DNA of 64,000 nucleotides from DASXAI01 sp963798445 (lineage in GTDB: Bacteria; Actinomycetota; Acidimicrobiia; Acidimicrobiales; Ilumatobacteraceae). Within the stretch, counting starts at the first letter, position 1. Every line of letters begins with the position of its first letter. The DNA lies in contig CAWCTH010000002.1 of NCBI GenBank assembly GCA_963798445.1, positions 1,319,428-1,383,427 of the forward strand, written 5' to 3'. The notes below the pieces were generated by a model. That model did not search any database. It had not been told where the DNA came from and saw only the letters and a program-made list of their open reading frames with translations. Positions 29,263-38,125 of this stretch are shown one piece after another. Made by a program: the position numbers and the translations under genes.

Positions 29263-29832
29263 ATGCTGTTATCCGTCGTGCGTTTTTTCGGCGCCGCTTT
29301 CGTCTGTGGTGCGCTGCTTATCGCGCCCGCCTCGGCGAAAATCAAAAAATTCATGAATCCATGCAAAGAGCAGACGCTGTGCGCGTTCTTTCGCTCGTCG
29401 GTGACCGTTCCCGATGGCTGGACCGAGGACGAGGCGGCGACGCGTCATTTCGGCGCCGTCATTCTGCTGGCCAAGGGCGTCGAATTTAACGACGCGCAAG
29501 CCACCATTTACGCGGTGGCGCGTTTCAATCCGAAGCGGGAGCCGCTGGCCAAATTCGTCACGCAATCAATTGGCGAGTTAAGCCGTCGGGCCAAGGACGC
29601 CAAGGTCACGGTGTTGCCGGATATACCGCGCACCACCGGTCAGCCGACGTTCATGCGCCTGTCGTTCGAGGCGCCCAGCCTGAAGGAGCAGGGCTACGAA
29701 CTGTATGCCGCCACCATCGACGGCGATGACGACGGCAACCAGTTCGTCGTCACCATTACGCTGTCGGCCAATTCCAAGGCGGCGCTGATCGCGGCGCAAA
29801 ACGCATATCAGGCTGTCTTGCGCCAGTATTGA
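29263..29832 (+). CDS. Secreted protein of unknown function (tandem paralogue 2)
   Basis: Intact, 189 residues from ATG 29263, with a run of six G at 29252-29257 as ribosome binding site. Signal peptide ends in PASA. Aligns along its whole length with the preceding gene: NPCKEQTLCAFFRSSVTVPDGW against its Cys pair, ILLAKGVEFNDAQATIYAVA, GQPTFMRLSFEAPSLKEQGYE and DGDDDGNQFVVTITLS, ending YQAVLRQY. The two arose by tandem duplication. Function unknown. Confidence 0.75.
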   Translation: MLLSVVRFFGAAFVCGALLIAPASAKIKKFMNPCKEQTLCAFFRSSVTVPDGWTEDEAATRHFGAVILLAKGVEFNDAQATIYAVARFNPKREPLAKFVTQSIGELSRRAKDAKVTVLPDIPRTTGQPTFMRLSFEAPSLKEQGYELYAATIDGDDDGNQFVVTITLSANSKAALIAAQNAYQAVLRQY

Positions 29833-29866
29833 GCGGCGATCCGGTTTCGTGGAAGATGTCGTCCGA

Positions 29867-30331
29867 ATGAGCGCTAAACTCCATTGGGAAGATTTCCGGC
29901 CGGGCGCGGTCGCGGTTTACGGGCCGCGGCTGGTGACCCGCGAAGAGATCGTCGCCTTTGCCGCCGAATTCGATCCGCAGCCGATGCATCTCGATGAAGC
30001 CGCCGCCGCCAATACCTTGCTCGGCGGGCTGGGGGCGTCCGGCTGGCATTCCTGCTGCCTGCTGATGCGGATGATCGCCGACGGCTTTCTGCTCAATTCC
30101 AGCTCGATGGGCGGGCCCGGCGTCGAGGAGGTGAACTGGTTGAAGCCGCTGCGGCCCGGCACGGCCATTCGCGTTCGCGCCACCGTGCTGGAAACGCGCG
30201 CGTCCAACAGCCGGCCGGAGATGGGCCTGGTCAGGTTCCTGTTTGAAATTCTCGACGAAACCGACGCCATTTTGACCCGGATGCGCACGACACTGATGCT
30301 GGGCCGCCGCGAACCGGGGGGGCGGCCGTGA
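29867..30331 (+). CDS. MaoC-like hydratase/dehydratase (first of pair)
   Basis: Hot-dog fold (R)-specific enoyl-CoA hydratase relative, 154 residues, intact. Hydratase-2 type motif: FDPQPMHLDEAAA, with the Asp/His catalytic pair, then GLGASGWHSCCLLMRM. NWLKPLRPGTAIRVRATV is the substrate-side strand. ATG 29867 chosen because upstream residues are not family-like. Its stop overlaps the start of the second MaoC gene by four bases, suggesting a heterodimer or two half-specific subunits. Confidence 0.88.
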   Translation: MSAKLHWEDFRPGAVAVYGPRLVTREEIVAFAAEFDPQPMHLDEAAAANTLLGGLGASGWHSCCLLMRMIADGFLLNSSSMGGPGVEEVNWLKPLRPGTAIRVRATVLETRASNSRPEMGLVRFLFEILDETDAILTRMRTTLMLGRREPGGRP

Positions 30332-30804
30332 AATATTTCGACGATCTGCGCCTCGGCGACGTGCTTATGACCGGGAGTCATGTTTTCGGCGCCGACGAAA
30401 TCAAAGCCTTCGCAACCCGTTTCGATCCCCAGCTATTTCATGTCGACGATGATGCGGCCGCGCAATCTCATTTCGGCGCGCTGTGCGCTTCCGGCTGGCA
30501 GACGGCGGCGGTATGGATGCGGCTTTTCATTGACCATCTCCGCGACGAGACCGATGCGATGCGGGCGCGTGGCGAACCGATCGCCGCCAGCGGTCCGGCG
30601 CTCGGCATCCGCGATTTGAAATGGCTGAAGCCGGTCTATGTCGGCGACGTCATCGATTACAAAAGCGAAATTACCGAGCTGCGCGTGTCCAACAGCCGGC
30701 CGGGCTTCGGCCTGATGACGATCCTGAGCACCGGCATCAACCAGGATGGCGCGCCGGTGATTTCGTTTTTAAGCGCCACCTTTGTCGAGCGTCGCCCGGC
30801 ATAG
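30328..30804 (+). CDS. MaoC-like hydratase/dehydratase (second of pair)
   Basis: Second hot-dog protein, 158 residues, intact, GTG start at 30328 inside the preceding gene's stop. FDPQLFHVDDDAAAQSHFGALCASGWQTAAVWMRL carries the same Asp/His motif, so both copies look catalytically competent. LKWLKPVYVGDVIDYKSEITEL and RVSNSRPGFGLMTI match the partner (RASNSRPEMGLVRF). Substrate unknown; pairs of this kind are common in Rhizobiales. Confidence 0.88.
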   Translation: MKYFDDLRLGDVLMTGSHVFGADEIKAFATRFDPQLFHVDDDAAAQSHFGALCASGWQTAAVWMRLFIDHLRDETDAMRARGEPIAASGPALGIRDLKWLKPVYVGDVIDYKSEITELRVSNSRPGFGLMTILSTGINQDGAPVISFLSATFVERRPA

Positions 30805-30842
30805 GTCCGCCGCTGCCGCGGTGCAATGCGAGTTCGCTTGCG

Positions 30843-31262
30843 CTAGCGAAACTTGACCTTGACCTGCTTCACGACCGCTGACGGCAGCACGTCGAGAAAA
30901 GGCCCGAGCAGGAAAGCTTCACCGGACCCGTTGCCATAAAGCCGGTCATGGGCGTCGATCATCGCCCGCACCGGCTTTAGGCAGGCCTCAATAGAATCGA
31001 TAATCACATCGTTAAGTTCGTCGGCGCGGATGTCGCGGCTATAGCGCGGATCGGCCGAGACCTTGCGCAGGATGCAACTGGTGGCGCGCCGCACCAGCGG
31101 TAGTAGCGCGACATCCTTATGCCCCATCGCTATCTGAGGCCAAGCGGGCGGTTCAACCGGCATTGGCGCTTGAGCATCAAGCGAGACATGCAACACTAAC
31201 GACAAGCCTAGTAAGGATTCGACGATCATCCGGTTGGCTCCGCGAATCAGCGACACCATCAT
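30843..31262 (-). CDS. Secreted protein of unknown function
   Basis: Intact, up to 139 residues; ATG 31229 (MIVESLLGLSLVLHVSLDAQA) gives a cleaner signal peptide than ATG 31262. The mature part has a single Cys pair (SCILRKVSADP, EACLKPVRAMIDAH) and a hydrophobic C-terminal helix FLLGPFLDVLPSAVVKQVKVKF. No family recognised. It is isolated, with its own promoter region and a convergent MaoC gene. Confidence 0.6.
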   Translation of the reverse strand: MMVSLIRGANRMIVESLLGLSLVLHVSLDAQAPMPVEPPAWPQIAMGHKDVALLPLVRRATSCILRKVSADPRYSRDIRADELNDVIIDSIEACLKPVRAMIDAHDRLYGNGSGEAFLLGPFLDVLPSAVVKQVKVKFR

Positions 31263-31471
31263 TGGTAACGCAGCCGAAACGGGACTGCAGCAAAAACATC
31301 AGGCTATGCAGGCCTGCTAGATGCAGAACATTCGGGTTCGATGAATTAATTCGCCAGAATTTGTGATGTCGGAGTTCCATCGGCGGCATGCTGCAAAGGA
31401 ACGCATTCAGGTGCGGCGACGTTTCCCTGTTCTCGTGACGCATCCGACGTGAACGGCAGCAGGAGGAACAG

Positions 31472-31870
31472 ATGATTGAATTTCGCAAGAGCGCCACACA
31501 TGCGGTGCTTGCCGCCGCTTCGCTGGCGCTGGTCGCAAGCGTCAGCATGGCAAAGGCCCAGACGACCGTGATCACACGCGAGCCGGTCGAGACCCGCACA
31601 GTCGTGACCACCGCGCCGCTGCAATTGACGCCGGCGCAACGGCATCGAATTTATCGCACGGTTGTCAGGCAGCGCGCGGCACCTCCGGAGGCCGTGGTTG
31701 AGTATCGTGTAGGCACCCGCTTGCCATCGGGCGTTGTGCTTCATCCGTTGCCGCAACAAGTTGCCGTCGATGTGCCGGTAATTGAGCCGTACAAATATAT
31801 GGTTGTGAACGGACGCGTTCTTTTGGTCGATCCGGCAACCAGTCAAGTGGTGGCGGAACTGAACGATTAA
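31472..31870 (+). CDS. DUF1236 domain-containing protein
   Basis: Secreted, 132 residues, intact. Signal peptide ends SVSMAKAQ. The DUF1236 domain is clear: LTPAQRHRIYRTVVRQRAAPP, YRVGTRLPSGVVLHPLP and VIEPYKYMVVNGRVLLVDPATSQVV. This domain is widespread in Bradyrhizobium-type genomes and has no known function. GGAGGAACAG immediately upstream is the ribosome binding site. Confidence 0.88.
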   Translation: MIEFRKSATHAVLAAASLALVASVSMAKAQTTVITREPVETRTVVTTAPLQLTPAQRHRIYRTVVRQRAAPPEAVVEYRVGTRLPSGVVLHPLPQQVAVDVPVIEPYKYMVVNGRVLLVDPATSQVVAELND

Positions 31871-31891
31871 CCCGAAGCGGTATGATCTGAC

Positions 31892-31927
31892 GGTATTCGG
31901 CCCGGGCTGTCTCGCCGGGCCGATACC
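31892..31927. terminator. Strong hairpin after the DUF1236 gene
   Basis: GGTATTCGGCCCGG and CCGGGCCGATACC pair over 13 bases with one bulged T and a nine-base loop, 22 bases after the stop. There is no T run on either strand, so it may protect an mRNA end rather than terminate by itself. Confidence 0.5.
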
Positions 31928-32033
31928 AACCGGAGGTTTACCCTGCCGGATTGTTGGCAGGTCTGCTTTGTCCGCTAAAGCTGGATTTTCTGCGCTCCAG
32001 GGGGCATATTAAGCGCCTGAGGAGTTTCTCGTT

Positions 32034-32306
32034 ATGGCGATGATCAACTACCGGGCCCCGTCCGAACTGTTTCCCAGCCGCAGCCGCAAATCGCGCCGAC
32101 CGATCGGCTACAAGCGATTTCCGACCGCAGCGGAAGCGATTCAGTTCGCCATGGAAGAATTGCCGCCCGAATTGCTGCTGGGTGCCTATCTTGAGGTCGA
32201 GGAAAAGCGCTTTGACGGCAATGGCATTCGCCAGTTGTACGAAAGTGCCGATTATCCGTTGCCGCGCAAGACCGCCAAGCCCGATAAGGCGGTCGCCGCC
32301 AATTAA
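32034..32306 (+). CDS. Small conserved protein of unknown function
   Basis: Intact, 90 residues. A basic start (SRSRKSRRPIGYKRFPTAAEAI) leads into an acidic middle FAMEELPPELLLGAYLEVEEKRF and a charged end. Likely cytosolic. Similar short proteins occur in Bradyrhizobium relatives without assigned role. A purine-rich GAGG lies about ten bases before ATG 32034. Confidence 0.65.
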   Translation: MAMINYRAPSELFPSRSRKSRRPIGYKRFPTAAEAIQFAMEELPPELLLGAYLEVEEKRFDGNGIRQLYESADYPLPRKTAKPDKAVAAN

Positions 32307-32457
32307 TCACAGCCCATGAATTAGATTTTAGCCGTTACCGCGCTATGCGGTGCCGAAGGCATGGAACCGCCACGCTTTTGCCGCGTTTATCTGGCGATAC
32401 ATCCACCCCGCGCGATATATGCCCCCGCGAACGATTTGAATGAGTTTGGAGCCGGCA

Positions 32458-32655
32458 ATGGCCGACAGGAATGCGCTTGGAATGATCGGTCTGCTGTTTG
32501 GCGCCGCGACGCTGTTCGTGATGATGGCCGGCGCCGTCGTGGTCGGTGATCATTTGACCGGCCGGCTGCATATTGACGATGGCCTGGCCGCCGTGGCGAT
32601 GCCGCTCGACAGCTCGCTAATCGAATTGGCCCATCGGATAAGGCGGTGCCCATAA
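32458..32655 (+). CDS. Small membrane protein of unknown function
   Basis: Intact, 65 residues from ATG 32458, which has GGAG at 32447-32450; ATG 32440 lacks a good site. One strong membrane helix ALGMIGLLFGAATLFVMMAGAVVVG near the N-terminus, then a short hydrophilic end. No family recognised. Followed two bases later by a terminator, so it is a real transcription unit end. Confidence 0.55.
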   Translation: MADRNALGMIGLLFGAATLFVMMAGAVVVGDHLTGRLHIDDGLAAVAMPLDSSLIELAHRIRRCP

Positions 32656-32657
32656 GC

Positions 32658-32684
32658 CAAAAAACCCCGCCGGTGCGGGGGTTA
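32658..32684 (+). terminator. Terminator after small membrane protein gene
   Basis: AAAAAACCCCGC, loop CGGT, GCGGGGGTTAAG. The stem starts at the stop codon of the preceding gene. T run is short on the plus strand, A run on the other side is better for leftward transcripts. Confidence 0.65.
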
Positions 32685-32938
32685 AGTTTGGTGGGAGGAG
32701 TGTCCGGCGCCGAATACGCTTTCGCAGCATTCGCGCAGCGAGACAGTCACAGCCAATAGAACTCACAGAAAGGCCGCGACGAATCGGCAACTTCCGGACG
32801 TCTGCACAATAGAGTGGCAGGTCGCGTTCTGGTGGTGGCCGGATAAGCATTCCCCCATAATCCACAGATCATCGCGGTGCGCCGCCAGCTTTTACGCCGG
32901 AAATACGAGCCGGCGCCGGGCGACGACCGGCGCCGGCG

Positions 32939-33397
32939 TTATTGGATAGCGCCGTCAGACCGCCGGGCGCTGGTCCGGCTGTGGCTGCTGCGGCGTACCT
33001 GCTGCGGTTTGGCCGGCTGCAGACTGGGCGGTTCGCCCTTCCATTGCGTCAGGCTGTCGGCGATCACCGACATCGCGGTCATGGCGGCATGGCTCAGGCT
33101 GGCGTAGCCGGCGACCTCGCGGCTGACGCGCTCGCCTTCCTGGCGCAGCATGTCGCGCACGCTTTGCAGTTCGAGAATGACGCGGTCGATTTCCTCCATC
33201 GAGGCGCCGGACACGCGCCGGATCAGGTTATTGAGATTTTCGGCGACCACCGAGTTGCCGGGGACGGTTCCGGCTCGTGCGTTGCCGCCGCGCGGCGTTG
33301 ACATCGCGCCGGACGAATTCGCGGATTTCGCCTTCGAAGGCATTGGCCGCGGCTTGATCGATATCGCCCAGTTTCGTCGGGCTTGGTTTTTCAGGCA
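32939..33397 (-). CDS. Conserved hypothetical protein with helical middle region, one frameshift
   Basis: Start MPEKPSPTKLGDIDQAAANAF at 33397 in one frame; near 33295 the frame changes and continues ENLNNLIRRVSGASMEEIDRVI, LELQSVRDMLRQEGERVSREVAGYA and SHAAMTAMSVIADSLTQWK, ending in a basic Ser/Arg tail. The helical pattern with heptad-like spacing (about residues 55-110) suggests a coiled-coil or phasin-like protein, but I cannot assign a family. About 153 residues. Confidence 0.55.
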   Translation of the reverse strand, partial: CLKNQARRNWAISIKPRPMPSKAKSANSSGAMSTPRGGNARAGTVPGNSVVAENLNNLIRRVSGASMEEIDRVILELQSVRDMLRQEGERVSREVAGYASLSHAAMTAMSVIADSLTQWKGEPPSLQPAKPQQVRRSSHSRTSARRSDGAIQ

Positions 33398-33674
33398 TGC
33401 GCCGATCCGGAGCATATTGTTCCGGACCAGATGTTTCCGCAGCAAGCTTGCCGGCAATCGGTTTTATCGGCGGCAGGCCGTTCGGGTCTCATGGCGTTCA
33501 TGCTCTACTCCTACACAGGCGCAAGACGGTTTGCGCTGACGCTCCCCAAGGACGATTGCCGCATGCGAGTGGGGCAATGATGGGGCGGAGCAAGGGCGGG
33601 ATCGGGGCGATCTTCCGTCGCGGCGTCCGAATTTGAGACAGGCCGCGGCGTTTCGGCCCGGAATCAAAACGGAA

Positions 33675-34623
33675 TCACCAGGTCAGCTTGAGACGCGCGC
33701 TGATGCTTTTGCTTTCGTCGGTCTGGCCGATATCGGTGACCGCCGTGGTGACGTTGAGCGCGCCATAAAGTTTTTGTTCCGCGCTCAGCGTGTTGTGCGT
33801 GACCGGATCGGTGCTGGTCGAGGACAGGCCGGCGGCGAGGGTGGTGCCGGTCGGCAGAATGTCGAACTTGGCGGTGTTGACGTTGCCCCAGACATGCGGG
33901 TCCGGGTCCGGTCGCGGCCGTCGTCGGCGCCACCGCCAGCGGAATGTCGGGCGTCGCGGCTTGCGGCTGGCCGTAAGTCTCGGTCACCGTGGCCTGGCTT
34001 TGCAGCGTCACGGCGAATTGTTCGCCGAGCGGCAGCGAGCGCGTGAAGGTGGTGCCGAGCCGGCCGCGATCATTGGTCGGGTCGAGGCGGGCATCGATGG
34101 TGGCCAGACGCGGCACCGCCAGCGAGGCCCAGGCGGCGCCGGAGCCGGCGTCGTCGCGCACGACATGCAACGGATTGTCGGGCGTGAAGCCGTAGGTCGG
34201 ATTGGCGGCAAGCCCGAGATCGGCGCCGACTTTGGCGTCCCATTCGGTCGGCAGCGGCTGCTTCACGATGATGGTGCTGCCGCCGTCCGGCCGGTCGGTG
34301 CGGGTGACGTCGAGCGGTTTCGGCGACAGCAGCTTGCGAAACCGCAGCCGGGGCGGGGGACGGGTTGCATCGATGCCAAAGGCGTCGGCGGCCAGAATCC
34401 TGTCGAGCAGGGCGCTGTCGTCCGGGCTGAGCGCGACCGCCGGCATATCATCCGGCGCCGCGTGTTCGCGGTCGGCGGCCGGGACGGCCGGCGGCAAGGA
34501 CGCGACCTGGAATTCGGAACGCCGCACGGCAGCCTCCTGCGCCTGGGCCGCCGAAGCGCCGACGAGCGCCATCACGATCGCAAATGCGATCCGCCGCCCG
34601 TTCCGACCCGCCCCGGTCTGCAT
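33675..34623 (-). CDS. Exported protein of unknown function, frameshifted at 3' end
   Basis: Start MQTGAGRNGRRIAFAIVMAL at 34623 with a signal peptide ending ASAAQAQ. Acidic mid-part, then beta-strand-like segments LPTEWDAKVGADLGLAA, AWASLAVPRLATIDARLDP and EQFAVTLQSQATVTETYG that look like a beta-rich outer-membrane or surface protein. Frame changes near 33900 and 33860 join to the end SARLKLTW, a terminal aromatic residue that fits a beta-barrel. About 316 residues. No family recognised; the barrel idea is inference. Confidence 0.5.
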
Positions 34624-34769
34624 TCGCCACCACGTCCTACGCTGCCGCCTGTGCCGGATCACTTCAACGCCAACCGGTTAAGCAAAGGTTGCGCTGTCGA
34701 CGTGGAATATCGCCGCGGCCAAGCTCACCGGGAACTTGTGGCGAAGAACTGAGGCAAAGATTGGACGAA

Positions 34770-34806
34770 AAGACGAAAGCCTGCCGATGGCGACACCGGC
34801 AGGCCT
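34770..34806 (-). terminator. Terminator of the 38-residue protein gene
   Basis: On the minus strand GCCTGCCG, a ten-base loop, CGGCAGGC, then TTTCGTCTTTTCG. Lies about 30 bases after the stop at 34837. Confidence 0.7.
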
Positions 34807-34836
34807 GACGTTTCATCGTTGAAGATCGGCGGCGCG

Positions 34837-34953
34837 CTATTTCTTGGCGGTCGCGCCTTGCGACGCCTTATAGGCGGATACCTGCTTCGGCTTGTCCTTA
34901 TCGGCCTTGGGTTTTTTCTTTTCCTTCGGCACGCGCATTTGACCTTTTGCCAT
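34837..34953 (-). CDS. Very short basic protein
   Basis: 38 residues, MAKGQMRVPKEKKKPKADKD followed by a Lys/Ala tail. ATG 34953 is preceded by GGAGG and the gene is followed by a clear terminator, so it is expressed as an independent unit. The MAKGQxR start with a Lys-rich body recurs in short proteins of Bradyrhizobium relatives; nucleic-acid binding is a guess from charge. Confidence 0.7.
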   Translation of the reverse strand: MAKGQMRVPKEKKKPKADKDKPKQVSAYKASQGATAKK

Positions 34954-35135
34954 GACGGCCTCCTGGAGTGAGCGGCGCCGATCCGCGGCCGGTTGCCGGG
35001 ACGGAATCAGGCGCACAGTGACGGCGCGATGGTGATACGGCGCCGGGCGTTCGGCAAGCGGATTCAAGCGGATTCAAGCGGACCTCATCGACGCCACACC
35101 GAATGCGCGCGCCCGTACCGGCCGCCGCGCGGCGG

Positions 35136-35468
35136 TCAGGTCTTGGGCGCGGCCTGCGCGGTCTTGAGTTTGTCTTCGATGCACTTGGTGACGATGTCGG
35201 CGCGCTGGTCGAGATTGGCGTCGGCGCGGCCCTTCTCGGTCTTCATCCAGCATTCGGTGGCGGCGCGCGCGCGGGTCATTTTCGGCTCGGCCGGTTTTTC
35301 CGGCGCGTCCTGCTTGGCGCTGTAGTTGGCCAGTTCGCTCAGCGGATTGGGCGGCGCGCCGTCGGTCTCGCAGCCGGCGAGCAGCATCGCCGACACGGCG
35401 AGCAGCACCAAAACGCCGATTTTGCGGCTGGCCACGATCGAAACGGTGGGAGATGGGATCTGCTTCAT
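35136..35468 (-). CDS. Small lipoprotein of unknown function
   Basis: Intact, 110 residues. Signal sequence with LVLLAVSAMLLAGCETDGAP: lipobox LAGC at residues about 30-33. The mature part has a second and third Cys in ECWMKTEKGRAD and VTKCIEDKLKTAQ, likely a disulfide-bonded helical pair. No family recognised. Confidence 0.7.
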   Translation of the reverse strand: MKQIPSPTVSIVASRKIGVLVLLAVSAMLLAGCETDGAPPNPLSELANYSAKQDAPEKPAEPKMTRARAATECWMKTEKGRADANLDQRADIVTKCIEDKLKTAQAAPKT

Positions 35469-36088
35469 CGCGCAATTGTCCAATGGTGTTCCGCCGCCCC
35501 CAGGCGCGAACGATTCGGGCGTCGGCACCGATATATGCTGAAAGCCGGCTGCTTCGGCAATGCTTGTGTGCGCTGCGCCGATGCGGCCATTTCGATTCAG
35601 GTGTCGCGCGGCCCGGGCATGCGCCGGCGCCCGTGTTGTTTGCGGCGCCGGGTACGCCGTCATTTCCGATTTCCCCCCGCGCGACGCGAGGGGATGGCGC
35701 GCCAAGAAGCGCTGCCGTCGTCCGTCGTGCCGCGCCGTGTGACCGGCGCGGGCGCCTCTTGGCGCGCCAAGGCGGCGATTTCTGTCCCCGTGGGCCGTGC
35801 TTCCTCGCGGGCGCACCGGAAAGCCTTGCGGGTCTTTCCGACCCGGGCGGCTCCCGCCGCCCTTCGTGTCCCGCGCATCCAGCCATTGAAGGCAGCCCGT
35901 CATAGTGCGGGCGGACGGCTGGCCGGGGCCTCCCGGGCGCGGGGTTACGAGCCTCGCGCGCGGGCGCCGCATCCCACCCCGCCCTCGCTTGCGTCTCATG
36001 AGAACGCCCCTTGAGTGGGTGGGATGTGGAAGGTATATAGTCTTATAGGAAATAAGTCAAGGAGAAATTGCAATATATCGCGTAAAAA
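35469..36088. other. GC-rich non-coding segment beside the AT-rich island
   Basis: About 620 bases with no gene that I can support: all long translations are Arg/Ala/Pro-rich shadows. It contains a 12-base inverted repeat (GGCGCGCCAAGA at 35696-35707 and its complement at 35757-35768) and a GGGTC/GACCC hairpin near 35828. From about 36015 composition falls sharply to the AT-rich island. Might be a structured RNA or a dispersed repeat; unproven. Confidence 0.4.
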
Positions 36089-37373
36089 TTACTTTTTGCG
36101 AGGGTTGGCGCCAAAGCCTCTATAGAAAGTACGTTGTCTCTTCGGCCGAACCCGGTCATCCCAACTGAGTTTGCGCGCTTTTGGACGTATTTTTCCGTCC
36201 GCAGTGAGAATCTCTACCTCTTCCAAATCGTCACGGAGCTTTACGACGGCCTCACCTATAAGGGGCACGGTAAGTGGGGTATCATTACAACGTGCTCGGA
36301 ACAGCTCACCTATAGTAACTGGCTCTTCTTTTCCCGACATATCGTCCCGAATGAATTTCGGAAGTTGTTCGATTGCGGCATTGATTAAATCAACGCGAGC
36401 GTTGGAGCCAAAATTAAACTCTAAAGATTGTTGATCGGGATCAATATCCGGATCGTAGCCAAGAGCATTAAATCCGGCCTTTCCATAGTGAACGAAGGTA
36501 TTCGTCATTTCCCAGTGTAGTCTTGCCATCTCGTCACGAGCTCGTTCGCGTGTCGAAAGGTGCAACAGCCAGTATGAACGATGATTGTCAGATGAGCGTA
36601 TGAAAAATGGTGTGTAATATTTCGCGCCAGTGTTTTCTAGGATGTGACTATATAAGAAATTTTGAAATCAAATATCGAGCGCCTTGTTCTGTCTTATGAT
36701 TTATAATTTGAGAAGCGAATTCGCTATCGAGAGATATCGCGCGGCCGGCCTTTGTCCCCGCAGTCTTCTCGCTAAAATAATCTATCAGACTATCAACGGA
36801 AAATGTCAGTAGTACTTCAGGATGTTTCAGACTTGAGAAAATATTTCGGATCACATCAAACGACACCGCGCTCCAGCCATATTGATCTAAGAAAAAAAGA
36901 GAACGTTGGCTCGTGCCCTTTTTTTGAATGAACTCTATGATGGAAGGCGCTTGGCTTTCGAAGGTGTCTGCCGTTAAAAATATTGAACGGCCGATTTCGT
37001 TTTTGAATTCGGACGCTTCGAGTTCGCTTCGCAAAAAATCAATGTGTTCTTTGAGTTTATCGACAAAGAAAAAATCGGCTTTTATTTCGAACCCGTGCTG
37101 CCGTTGTAGTGAGAGTTGCGCCTCTCCAGCGCGAACAGAGCGTAGTAGAATTAATGGCGATCCATATACCATCCCGGTTTTGTGTGCGTATCGTCCGCCC
37201 CCGCAAAATCCATCGACAATTGTAAGATTTAAGCCGCGTTGGGCGGGATGGGGCGCTACGATACTTATGTAGCGATTGATGTATTGTTCAAATACTTGAT
37301 GCTTCGCTAGGCTGTGCGCGCCGATCTTCGGTAACGGTTCCCCTAGTTTCCAAGCATAATGTTTTTTTGGCAT
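36089..37373 (-). CDS. tcmP: Three-Cys-motif partner protein TcmP, one frameshift
   Basis: Start MPKKHYAWKLGEPLPKIGAH. The N-terminal part has YINRYISIVA then NLTIVDGFCGGGRY, a SAM-methyltransferase-like Rossmann loop; ADFFFVDKLKEHIDFL and SLFFLDQYGWSAVSFDVI are the following strands. One extra base near 36655 changes frame after RYLISKFL; the second half reads NTGAKYYTPFFIRSSDNHRS, then YWLLHLS and RARDEMARLHWEM, ending in a Lys/Arg tail at 36089. About 427 residues, standard for TcmP, a family defined by its pairing with Gp37/Gp68 proteins. Activity unknown. Lies 14 bases downstream of its partner gene; AT-rich codon use shows transfer. Confidence 0.85.
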
Positions 37374-37387
37374 GCGCCCCCATGCGA

Positions 37388-38125
37388 TTAGTAGCTCATT
37401 GGTATGTCATTCCAGGTTTGCCCGTCGAGCATTCGTCCGTTGTTGCTCTTTGATCGACGAATTCCGTCGCCTCCGTAGCTTCCCCACTGTTTGAAGAAGA
37501 ATGGAATATCAGCGGTGTCGCATTGTTGTCGTACTGACCGGGCCCACTCCGGGCGCATAGGTCTTGCTTTAGGGCCGGACTCGCCGCCAACAATGACCCA
37601 GCTCATCTTTGAAAGATCAAAACTACCAAGATCCTCTAAAAGAGGTTCGATCGAAAGAAATCGAATTTTGGCCTGAATGCGTCTTAGGATTGGGATGCGT
37701 GGAAGACCATGTTTGCGATTTTCGACTGATGTTCCCAGCCATGCATTGTCGGGCACTGGTCTCTTCTGGAAATATTTTTCCATGCGCTCGGGCCGTTTTG
37801 TCAAAATTTGATATCGATGCTGTGGTGTGGCGTGAATAGTATTGAAAACTTCATCGATGAATTTAAACGGGACCTTTTCATGAAATAGGTCGGACATGCT
37901 ATTTACAAAATAAACTGTCGGTTTTTTTCTCTTTTTGGGGTCATTGAGCCGCGTAGGCTGAAGAGTAAGTTTAAATCCGTTTTGATATCCAGCCGCGCCC
38001 ATCGCCGTTAATCGACGCGCTAGGGTTTCTGCGTAGCAATGCTTGCAGCCGGGCGATATCTTCGTGCACCCGGTTACAGGATTTCAAGTGTGTTCAGTCC
38101 ATTCAATTTTTGAGCGTGTTGTCAT
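37388..38125 (-). CDS. Gp37/Gp68 three-Cys-motif protein (DUF5131) with in-frame TGA at codon 14
   Basis: Phage-type Gp37/Gp68 protein. From ATG 38125 the reading is MTTRSKIEWTEHT, then TGA at 38084-38086, then NPVTGCTKISPGCKHCYAET. Family members have Trp where the TGA stands (TWNPVTGC). The three Cys (C-x6-C-x2-C) are just after the stop, as in radical-SAM-like clusters. The rest is complete: YFVNSMSDLFHEKVP, YQILTKRPERM, LGTSVEN, IRFLSIEPLLEDLG, VIVGGESGPKARPM and PFFFKQWG. Translation restarting at ATG 38002 would lose the Cys motif. So this is either a nonsense allele or a base error. Partner of TcmP. Confidence 0.85.

Noticed and set aside
35469..36088. Two-piece tmRNA or tRNA near the island
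   Set aside because: I find no proteolysis-tag coding sequence, no acceptor-stem pair and no CCA-type end; also no tRNA cloverleaf on either strand.
38084..38086. Selenocysteine or alternative code at the TGA of the Gp37/Gp68 gene
   Set aside because: The family has Trp, not Cys/Sec, at this place, TGA is used as a normal stop elsewhere in the window, and no Sec insertion hairpin is evident.
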